Positions 1-5,065 of a stretch of 5,065 nucleotides of DNA are shown piece by piece (the stretch's first letter is position 1; the number at the start of each line of letters is the position of its first letter). The stretch comes from Thermoplasmata archaeon (lineage in GTDB: Archaea; Thermoplasmatota; Thermoplasmata; Lutacidiplasmatales; UBA184). The notes under the pieces are model-generated. The model did no database searches, was not told the DNA's origin, and saw nothing but the letters and a program-made list of their open reading frames with translations. The stretch lies in assembly GCA_021792485.1 (NCBI GenBank), contig JAJYUO010000092.1, forward strand, positions 1 through 5,065, in the 5' to 3' direction. The translations under genes and the position numbers were made by a program.

Positions 1-4
1 GGGC

Positions 5-22
5 CCGAGGCATCTCCCTCGG
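5..22 (+). other. GC-rich hairpin upstream of the tRNA-Pro 3' half, possible intron stem
   Basis: CCGAGG at 5-10 pairs perfectly with CCTCGG at 17-22 around a 6-nt loop. It lies where the tRNA 5' half would be in an uninterrupted gene. Archaeal tRNA introns and split-tRNA leaders form helices next to a bulge-helix-bulge splice site, so this may be the inner helix of such an element. The bulge-helix-bulge itself cannot be drawn because the 5' exon is outside the window. Confidence 0.4.
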
Positions 23-31
23 TCCGCTCTA

Positions 32-90
32 CTGGTCCATCCTTCGAGCTTTGGGAGCTCGGGACCCCGATTCAAATTCGGGCAGCCCCA
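32..90 (+). tRNA. tRNA-Pro (anticodon TGG), 3' portion; 5' half not in window
   Basis: This is the 3' part of a proline tRNA, the adaptor that reads CCN codons. Visible parts are: D-loop G18-G19 at 34-35 and A21 at 39; D-stem 3' strand TCCT at 40-43; a perfect 5-bp anticodon stem (45-49 with 57-61) around the 7-nt loop TTTGGGA at 50-56, giving U33, anticodon TGG at 52-54 and G37; a 4-nt variable loop at 62-65; a perfect 5-bp T-stem (66-70 with 78-82) around TTCAAAT; acceptor 3' strand CAGCCCC at 83-89; discriminator A at 90. No CCA is encoded, as is common in archaea. The TGG anticodon followed by G37 is typical of tRNA-Pro. The matching 5' acceptor strand GGGGCTG and a D-stem 5' strand are absent from positions 1-31, so the gene is interrupted within the D-loop or split. 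The left boundary is approximate, because similarity to tRNA fades upstream of about 32. Confidence 0.85.
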
Positions 91-110
91 TCGCGCCCGG
101 GCCCGCCGTA

Positions 111-117
111 GGGAGGT
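111..117 (+). promoter_or_regulatory. Shine-Dalgarno site deciding the start of the zinc-finger gene
   Basis: GGGAGGT matches the anti-Shine-Dalgarno end of 16S rRNA and lies 11 nt before the ATG at 129. It sits only about 20 nt after the tRNA 3' end, and no other start codon in the same frame lies between it and 129. This supports ATG 129 over the in-frame TTG at 51, which falls inside the tRNA anticodon loop. Confidence 0.6.
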
Positions 118-128
118 CGCTCGGCGAC

Positions 129-980
129 ATGGATGAGCCGCCCGAACGGTCGGATCGTCCGCCGGAGGAACCGCTCCCTGCGCTCGCGAGCCTCGGCCTC
201 CATTCCGCGAACCTCCTGTGCCCGGTCTGCGGTCGGTCGACGCCCCACCGGATCCTGCACGTCCGCCGCGGGCCGGGAGCCACGCCCGGTCCCCGTAGGT
301 CCGTCCGCGGCGTGGCCCGGTGCCGGGCGTGCCAGTCCGTCCACCCGTTCTCGGTCGGGACGGCCCGGGCATCCGTCGTCGTCGCCGTGGTCGTCTCCGA
401 CGGCCCGCGCTCCGAGCGCGCCACGGCCGAGCTTCCCTCGCACCGTCGCGTGCAGGTTGGCTCCGGCGTTCCCGGCTCCGAGGCGCCCTGGATCGTGCGG
501 GGAATCGACCGGCGCGACGGGCGGCGGGTCTCCGAGGCCCGTTCGGAGGAGATCGCGACGCTGTGGGTCGAGCGGGATCGCGGACCGACGGTCCCCGTGT
601 CGATCGTCGAGGGACGTCGCACGCGCTCGTTCAAGCTCGCCACCCGGCCCGCGGTCGAGTTCGCCGTCGGCGACGTGCTCCGGGTAAACGAGGCCGAGGT
701 CCGGGTCGTCCGGATCCGCGCCCGTGGCGAAAACTGGCAGCGCCCCGGGGACCGGTTCCTCGCGGGGGAGATCGAGCGGCTCTACGCGCGACGCACGGCG
801 AGGCCGCCCGCCGGCAACAGGCCCTGGAGCCGGGACCGCGGCACGCCGGTCTCTCGCGATAGCTCGACCTCCCGCTCGGCCCGCTCTCGCTCGTCCCCGG
901 GCGTGAGCAGGAACCGCGCCGTGCCGAGGAGACGGACCGCGCTCTCGGGGGCGACCGTCCACATCTCTCGGCCCTCGTAG
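129..980 (+). CDS. HVO_0476-family zinc-finger protein
   Basis: The 283-aa protein has no established function. Residues 31-34 (CPVC) and 65-68 (CRAC), the latter followed by VH, form a two-knuckle zinc ribbon near the N-terminus. A mostly beta-rich region follows, with a conserved-looking stretch at about 140-222: EIATLWV, then PVSIVEG, a TRSFKL strand, FAVGDVLRVNE, and an end of the type EIERLYAR. This order matches my recollection of the haloarchaeal HVO_0476 family, whose members are roughly 200 aa and stop shortly after the VYAR-like motif. Here about 60 further residues, rich in Arg and Ser, follow; they are encoded opposite the RqcH C-terminus and look like unconserved read-through. 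No signal peptide or membrane segment is seen, so it is probably cytoplasmic. The start is ATG 129 behind a good Shine-Dalgarno site. The gene begins 38 nt after tRNA-Pro on the same strand and could share its transcript. The family call is from pattern memory. Confidence 0.72.
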   Translation: MDEPPERSDRPPEEPLPALASLGLHSANLLCPVCGRSTPHRILHVRRGPGATPGPRRSVRGVARCRACQSVHPFSVGTARASVVVAVVVSDGPRSERATAELPSHRRVQVGSGVPGSEAPWIVRGIDRRDGRRVSEARSEEIATLWVERDRGPTVPVSIVEGRRTRSFKLATRPAVEFAVGDVLRVNEAEVRVVRIRARGENWQRPGDRFLAGEIERLYARRTARPPAGNRPWSRDRGTPVSRDSSTSRSARSRSSPGVSRNRAVPRRRTALSGATVHISRPS

Positions 981-2662
981 CGGATCGTGCCGAGCGCGAG
1001 CTCCAGCGGCAGGTCCTTCAGGTAGTGCTTGGTTCCCGTGACCACCCACGATCCCCGCGCGACGAACTCCCCGGTCGCCGGGGTCTTCGAGACCTGATCG
1101 GCGCTCACCCAGAACGCCGTCGCGGATGCGAGCCCGGCCCGCCAGGCCTTGGAGAAGGCGACGGCCCACCGTCCCGCCTCCTCGATCGTTCTCTCGGGGA
1201 TCGGTCCGCGTCCCGGCCCGGCCGATTTGACGACGACGCTCGAAGCGCCATGGAGGTCGGCGTGCAGGTAGACGTCACCGTCGCGCAGGTGTCGCCGGAC
1301 GACCCGGTCGTTCGATCCCGCATCGCGTCCCGCCACGACGACCAGCCGGTCGGAGGAGATGAACCAGCGGAATCGCTCGAACCAGAACCCGGCACCGCCC
1401 TCCGCCGCTTCGCGGGCAGCGCGAGGGCGCCGGGCTAAGGGGACCGGACGGGCGAGACGGGCCTCGGAAGCCGCGAGCGCGGCGCGCGCCCCGGCGAGTT
1501 TGGCCTGCACTCGCTTCGCCTCGTCGAACAGGGACTGCGCGGAGGCGCGAGGGGACCGGGCGACGAGTACGGGGATCGACTGTTCGTCGATCGAGATCGT
1601 GGCGGTGTCGGGAGGATCCGGGGCCGAGCGGAGCCGGGCGAGCTGTCGCTCCACCTCCTCAAAATGCGTGAGGATCGCCTGGCCCTGCGCGACGAGCCGG
1701 TGCGCGGACTCCTCGAGCGCTCGCACGGCCCCGATCTGGCGTTCGCGCTGGCGCTCGAGGTTTCCCCGCTCGATCTCCTCCGGGCTCCGGGCTGGGGCCG
1801 GTCCGGCGGGGAGGAGCGTCGGGAAGTAGCGAAGGGCGGCCTCGCTGAACCGCGGAAGCACGGTCTCCCGCACGCCCGGATCCACAGCCCAGCGTCGGGA
1901 GGGGTACGGGGTCGCGTCGACGACCTCGTGGTCGCGCTCGTAGACGTATCCCTGCGGAGGATCGGCGACCTCGGACTGGAGCTCGGCGATACTGGCCCGG
2001 AGGGCGGCCGCGATCTCGATCGGAGAGCGGTCGGCCGTGACCCGGGCCCGGGCGAGGATCTCTTCCGCGACCGGTCCCCCGAGCGCGAGCCGGGCCGCGA
2101 GCGTGCTGGGAAGGTCGCTGCGGGAGCGCCGCAGCTCCTCCGCGAGCTGCTCCGCCTCCATCGACCACGGATCGGTGCGTTCGGGGGGCCGCTGGTACTC
2201 CGCCCCGACCCGCACGACCCGGTGCGCCCAGGCGCGCGGCTTCGCGACGGCGGCGATCGTCCCCCCTTCGGCGACCACGAGGTTGCCGGATCCGAAGAAC
2301 TCGAGGCCGAGGACGAGCCGGGAGGCCCCACCGCGCAGGAACTCGACTTCGAGGTAGCGCTCGCTCCTCGGATCTCGCGCTCCGGTGACGATCGCGCCCG
2401 AGAGGAGCCGGCGGAGCTCCTTCGCCACGGGCGTGAGGTCCTCTTCGTGCTCGCCGGCCTCTTCGGCGAGCGCGGCGTACCGGCCGGGGAACAGGCGAAG
2501 CTCCCGCCGGCCCTCGTTCGGGATCCGGAGGAGAAGGCTCCAGCCCCCGCCCGGAAGGTCGAAGGCCTTGTCGACCCGCGCCTTCGTCAGGGCGCGGATC
2601 TCGCGGACGAGAGCGAGGGTGTCGACGGCCGTGAATCGGTCCTTGAGCGTCGGGCCGTCCAT
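782..2662 (-). CDS. rqcH: Ribosome rescue protein RqcH / NEMF (Rqc2 family)
   Basis: This 626-aa cytoplasmic protein belongs to the NFACT family (Rqc2/NEMF/RqcH), which binds 60S/50S subunits obstructed by peptidyl-tRNA and, in bacteria, recruits tRNA-Ala to add C-terminal Ala tails. Domains: NFACT-N at about 8-165, including the FFGSGNLVV block (122-130) that matches the family's GKGNIIL-type motif; a middle helical region with coiled-coil-prone segments at about 293-345 and 375-405; NFACT-R (DUF814) at about 427-580 with WFERFRWFISSD (427-438), GRDAGSND (445-452), DVYLHADLHGAS (463-474) and SKTPATGEFVARGSW (525-539). The tail, with LLPAGG at 615-620, resembles the usual archaeal C-terminus, so the protein looks complete. 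Archaeal members usually lack NFACT-C, and so does this one. The often conserved Asp-Arg of NFACT-N reads Glu-Arg (101-102). ATG 2662 has a GAGG 5 nt upstream. The gene is divergent from the acyl-CoA dehydrogenase, and its 3' end overlaps the convergent zinc-finger gene by 199 bp. Confidence 0.93.
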   Translation of the reverse strand: MDGPTLKDRFTAVDTLALVREIRALTKARVDKAFDLPGGGWSLLLRIPNEGRRELRLFPGRYAALAEEAGEHEEDLTPVAKELRRLLSGAIVTGARDPRSERYLEVEFLRGGASRLVLGLEFFGSGNLVVAEGGTIAAVAKPRAWAHRVVRVGAEYQRPPERTDPWSMEAEQLAEELRRSRSDLPSTLAARLALGGPVAEEILARARVTADRSPIEIAAALRASIAELQSEVADPPQGYVYERDHEVVDATPYPSRRWAVDPGVRETVLPRFSEAALRYFPTLLPAGPAPARSPEEIERGNLERQRERQIGAVRALEESAHRLVAQGQAILTHFEEVERQLARLRSAPDPPDTATISIDEQSIPVLVARSPRASAQSLFDEAKRVQAKLAGARAALAASEARLARPVPLARRPRAAREAAEGGAGFWFERFRWFISSDRLVVVAGRDAGSNDRVVRRHLRDGDVYLHADLHGASSVVVKSAGPGRGPIPERTIEEAGRWAVAFSKAWRAGLASATAFWVSADQVSKTPATGEFVARGSWVVTGTKHYLKDLPLELALGTIRYEGREMWTVAPESAVRLLGTARFLLTPGDERERAEREVELSRETGVPRSRLQGLLPAGGLAVRRA

Positions 2663-2697
2663 GGTCGCCTCGTACCGGCGGGCGACGGACCGCCCCC

Positions 2698-2702
2698 ATT
2701 AA
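2698..2702. promoter_or_regulatory. AT-rich core-promoter candidate in the divergent intergenic region
   Basis: The 65-bp gap between the divergent rqcH and acyl-CoA dehydrogenase starts holds one AT-rich patch, ATTAA, with TTCTT just after it. Its centre is about 28 nt before ATG 2728, the spacing expected for an archaeal TATA element driving a leaderless mRNA on the plus strand. On the minus strand it is about 38 nt before ATG 2662, which would leave a short leader containing the GAGG. It is a poor TATA match, and the assignment rests on position and base composition only. Confidence 0.3.
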
Positions 2703-2727
2703 GCGTTCTTCGACCTGCTCGGAGCGC

Positions 2728-3873
2728 ATGCCCGTCCCGCTCGCGCCGCTCACCGCGCTCCGGAAAGGCGTCCGGGCGTTCGCCGCGCGGTCGATCGCGC
2801 CGCTGGCCGAGGAGATCGATCGGTCGGACCGGCTGCCTTCGGAGGTCTTTTCCGCGCTCGCGGGCGAGGGCCTCACGGGTCTCGGCATCCCTCCGGAGTG
2901 GGGCGGGATCGGCGGCGGCACCCGCGCGCTCAGCGTGGTCCTCGAGGAGATATCGCGGGTCAGCCCGACGGTCGGCACCGACCTCTCCGTGCATCTTTCG
3001 GTGTGCGCCGCCCCGATCCACCGATGGGGCAACGACGCGCAACGAGCGCGGTGGCTGCGGCCCCTTGCGAGCGGGGAGATCCTCGGCGCCTTCGCGCTGA
3101 GCGAGCCCGGGGTCGGATCCGATGCCGCGCATCTCGCGACCCGGTACGAGAGGACCGAGAACGGCGTGCGGATCACCGGTTCGAAGATGTTCATCACGAA
3201 CGGACGAAGTGCCGGGGTCGTCCTCGCGTTCGCCACGATCGACCCCGCTCGGGGGTCGCACGGCATCAGTGCCTTCCTCGTCCCGCGCGGGACCCCGGGG
3301 TTCTCGGTCGGACAGCCGCTCGACAAGCTCGGACTACGGGGGAGCGAGACGAACGAACTGGTGTTCGATCGGGCGGAGCTTCCCGAGGATGCCTTGCTCG
3401 GGCCGGAGGGCGAGGGGCTCTCGATCGCCCTCGGCGCCCTCGTCGGGGGTCGGATCGGGATCGCGTCCTGCGCGCTCGGCGTCGCTCGGGCCGGCTTCGA
3501 TCAACTTCGGGCGGCGGTCGCGCGCAATCCCGACGACGACCGTCGGGCGCGCCTTGCCCGCGCGTGGGCGGACCTCTCCTCCGCGCGCGCGCTGATTGAG
3601 AAGGCGGCCGAAGCGAAGGACGCGGGCCGGCCCTACGAGCTCGCGGCGTCGACCGCGAAGCTCGTGGCGGCGCGGGTGGCGGAGTCGATCGCGCACGAGG
3701 CGGTCGAGGTCATCGGGCCGCCGGCGACCCTTCGGGGCCATCCGGCCGAGAGGATCCTGCGCGACGCGCGGGTCTTCCCGATCGTCGAGGGGACCACCGA
3801 GATCCAGGAGCGGATCGTCGGCAAGATGCTGAGCGACGGCCGGACCGGCGAGGACGATTCCGACGATGCCTAG
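2728..3873 (+). CDS. Acyl-CoA dehydrogenase family protein, divergent
   Basis: The 381-aa cytoplasmic flavoprotein is of the type that oxidises acyl-CoA thioesters to trans-2-enoyl-CoA and passes electrons to an electron-transfer flavoprotein. Its substrate cannot be told. The N-terminal helical domain (about 1-118) contains GIPPEWGGIGGG (53-64). The middle beta domain (about 119-230) contains FALSEPGVGSD (122-132), ITGSKMFITNG (149-159) and KLGLRGSETNELVFD (200-214). The C-terminal helical domain contains GGRIGIASCALG (240-251) and VEGTTEIQ (353-360), whose Glu354 is at the catalytic-base position. Two features usual in the family are missing. The R-x-x-FG-x-x-x-x-x-FQ segment expected after about 260 is replaced by a short charged stretch, NPDDDRRARLA (267-277). 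The Q-x-x-GG motif reads EVIGPPATL (327-335). Both normally contact FAD across the dimer, so binding or activity may differ. The C-terminus is acidic. The start is ATG 2728 with a weak GGAG 3 nt upstream; the stop overlaps the next gene. Confidence 0.88.
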   Translation: MPVPLAPLTALRKGVRAFAARSIAPLAEEIDRSDRLPSEVFSALAGEGLTGLGIPPEWGGIGGGTRALSVVLEEISRVSPTVGTDLSVHLSVCAAPIHRWGNDAQRARWLRPLASGEILGAFALSEPGVGSDAAHLATRYERTENGVRITGSKMFITNGRSAGVVLAFATIDPARGSHGISAFLVPRGTPGFSVGQPLDKLGLRGSETNELVFDRAELPEDALLGPEGEGLSIALGALVGGRIGIASCALGVARAGFDQLRAAVARNPDDDRRARLARAWADLSSARALIEKAAEAKDAGRPYELAASTAKLVAARVAESIAHEAVEVIGPPATLRGHPAERILRDARVFPIVEGTTEIQERIVGKMLSDGRTGEDDSDDA

Positions 3874-5065
3874 TCCTCGCGACCGGCGCCGAGCGGGACG
3901 CCCGGCCCCGGTGCGCCCGCCTCCGCGCCCGGCGGCGCCGACCGTGGCCGGGATCCCGATCGAGTCGACGCCAATCGATCCCGAGTGCCGGGCGATCCTC
4001 GGTCGCGAGGGGATCCTCTCCCTCTACCCTCCGCAAGCGGAGGCGCTCGGCCCAGCCCTCGCGGGGCGAAATCTCCTGCTCGCCTGCCCCACGGCGAGCG
4101 GAAAGTCGCTCGTCGCCTACCTCGCGATCGTACGCGCGTTCCGCGAAGGTCGGCGCGGGCTCTACATGGTGCCGTTGCGCGCCCTGGCCCGGGAGAAGGC
4201 CGAGGAGCTGCGCGCGTTTGAGTCGCTCGGCCTTCGAGTCGGCATCTCGATCGGCGATTTCGACCTACGGCCGGACCAGCTCGACAAGATCGATGTGCTC
4301 GTCGCGACCAGCGAGAAGGTCGACGCGCTGCTGCGCCGGGGGAGCCCCTGGCTCGACCGCATCGGAGTCGTGGTGGCGGACGAGGTGCATCTCATGCGCG
4401 ATCCCGATCGGGGCCCGACCCTCGAGATCACGCTGACCCGACTCCGCCGATCGTATCCCACCCTCCAGGTCGTGGCCCTGAGCGCGACGGTCGGAAACGC
4501 CGAGGAAGTCGCGCGGTGGCTGTCGGCCGAGCCGATCGTCAGCGACTTCCGCCCGGTCCCCCTCAAGCAGGGGGTCTACCACGACGGGCGGATCCTGTTC
4601 ACCGATCTCTCGACGCGCGCGGTGGCGGGGCCGGGCGAGGCGGTCCCTCGGCTCGTGCGCACCGTCATCGAGGAGGGGGGGCAGGCCCTGGTCTTCGTCA
4701 ACACCCGTCGCGCGAGCGAGCAGACCGCGCACGGACTGGTCCCGACCGTGCGCGCGCTCCTGTCGCCTTTGGAGCGCGCCCGGGCGGGCGAGGCCGTCGA
4801 GACGCTCCTCGCCGCCGCGGAGGAAGAGACCGAGGGGGTCCGGCGCCTCTCGGAGATGATCCCCCACGGCGTCGCCTACCACAACGCCTCGCTCACCAAT
4901 GCCGAGCGCGAGGTTGTCGAGCACGCCTTCCGCGATCGGACCCTCAAGGTGCTCGTCGCGACGCCGACGCTCGCAGCGGGGATCAATCTCCCGGCCCGTC
5001 GCGTGATCGTTCGCGACACCTACCGCTACGACGACCGGATCGGGATGCAGGCGCCGATCCCGACG
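3866..5065 (+). CDS. hel308: Hel308 (Ski2-like) DNA helicase, 3' end off window
   Basis: The first 400 residues of a superfamily 2 3'-5' DNA helicase of the Hel308 type, which acts on stalled or branched replication forks in archaea; the full protein is usually about 700 aa. RecA domain 1: Q-motif LYPPQAEAL (53-61), Walker A PTASGKS (75-81), motif Ia PLRALA (103-108), motif Ib TSEK (148-151), DEVH box (172-175), the Hel308-typical DPDRGPTLE (179-187), motif III SAT (206-208) and RPVPLKQGV (229-237). RecA domain 2: motif IV LVFVNTRRASE (275-285) and motif V VATPTLAAGINLPARR (364-379). The frame is open to the last base; motif VI, the winged-helix, ratchet and HLH domains lie beyond. The ATG at 3866 overlaps the dehydrogenase stop by 8 nt, suggesting coupled translation. 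Residues 1-26 are rich in Arg and Pro and precede the usual Hel308 start, so a GTG at 3944 (residue 27) is a possible alternative. The usual HHAGL motif reads HNASL (339-343). Confidence 0.94.
   Translation, partial: MPSPRDRRRAGRPAPVRPPPRPAAPTVAGIPIESTPIDPECRAILGREGILSLYPPQAEALGPALAGRNLLLACPTASGKSLVAYLAIVRAFREGRRGLYMVPLRALAREKAEELRAFESLGLRVGISIGDFDLRPDQLDKIDVLVATSEKVDALLRRGSPWLDRIGVVVADEVHLMRDPDRGPTLEITLTRLRRSYPTLQVVALSATVGNAEEVARWLSAEPIVSDFRPVPLKQGVYHDGRILFTDLSTRAVAGPGEAVPRLVRTVIEEGGQALVFVNTRRASEQTAHGLVPTVRALLSPLERARAGEAVETLLAAAEEETEGVRRLSEMIPHGVAYHNASLTNAEREVVEHAFRDRTLKVLVATPTLAAGINLPARRVIVRDTYRYDDRIGMQAPIPT

Noticed and set aside
45..61. Reading the perfect inverted repeat as a long variable arm of tRNA-Leu or tRNA-Ser
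   Set aside because: Taken as 5-bp stem plus 7-nt loop it gives a proper anticodon arm with U33, TGG and G37, and the T-arm follows at normal spacing, so it is the anticodon arm of tRNA-Pro.
51..128. Upstream TTG start for the zinc-finger protein
   Set aside because: The TTG lies in the tRNA-Pro anticodon loop and the extra residues are a translation of the tRNA. ATG 129 has a good Shine-Dalgarno sequence.
91..128. Circularly permuted tRNA-Pro with its 5' half downstream of the 3' half
   Set aside because: No GGGGCTG acceptor strand or D-stem sequence follows position 90 in this region.
72..1169. Minus-strand open frame (365 codons) opposite the zinc-finger gene
   Set aside because: It is antisense to the zinc-finger gene and out of frame with rqcH, with low-complexity Arg/Gly/Ala-rich translation. 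The CxxC motifs and family pattern support the plus-strand reading instead.
1664..3100. Long plus-strand open frame (478 codons) opposite rqcH
   Set aside because: It is antisense to the well-supported rqcH gene and then runs into the dehydrogenase in the wrong frame. Its composition is Arg/Gly/Asp-rich with no recognisable domain; GC-rich codon use keeps such frames open.
1659..3326. Long minus-strand open frame (555 codons) overlapping rqcH and the dehydrogenase
   Set aside because: It crosses two real genes in a shadow frame, is very rich in Arg, Pro and Gly, and shows no family motif.
4675..4681. Run of seven G residues in hel308 as a possible frameshift site
   Set aside because: The helicase motifs before and after it are in the same frame, so there is no sign of a frameshift or pseudogene.

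Overview
The window is strongly GC-rich DNA from an archaeon. The evidence is an archaeal-type tRNA-Pro without an encoded CCA, a two-CxxC zinc-finger protein of the HVO_0476 family known from euryarchaea, an archaeal-architecture RqcH/NEMF protein and a Hel308 helicase. A GC-rich heterotrophic euryarchaeon, perhaps a Thermoplasmatota lineage, fits best. That placement is inference from gene content, since no rRNA is present.

Layout: (1) 1-90 holds the 3' part of tRNA-Pro(UGG). The 5' acceptor and D-stem halves are not next to it, and a GC-rich hairpin sits where they should be, so an intron in the D-loop or a split gene is likely. (2) 129-980, plus strand: HVO_0476-like zinc-finger protein behind a good Shine-Dalgarno sequence. 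(3) 782-2662, minus strand: RqcH/NEMF ribosome-rescue factor, convergent with the zinc-finger gene and overlapping its 3' end by 199 bp. (4) 2663-2727: a short divergent intergenic stretch with the only AT-rich core-promoter candidate. (5) 2728-3873, plus strand: a divergent acyl-CoA dehydrogenase that keeps the catalytic Glu but lacks two common FAD/dimer motifs. (6) 3866-5065, plus strand: Hel308 helicase overlapping the dehydrogenase stop by 8 nt and running off the window end before motif VI.

The left half is mainly translation-related (tRNA, RqcH) with a zinc-finger protein of unknown role. The right half is a translationally coupled pair, dehydrogenase then Hel308, with no obvious shared pathway. 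No mobile element, CRISPR array, rRNA or clear novel multi-gene system is visible. The points most worth checking are the interrupted tRNA-Pro, the convergent overlap and the atypical acyl-CoA dehydrogenase. The long open frames opposite the real genes are explained by GC-rich codon use.
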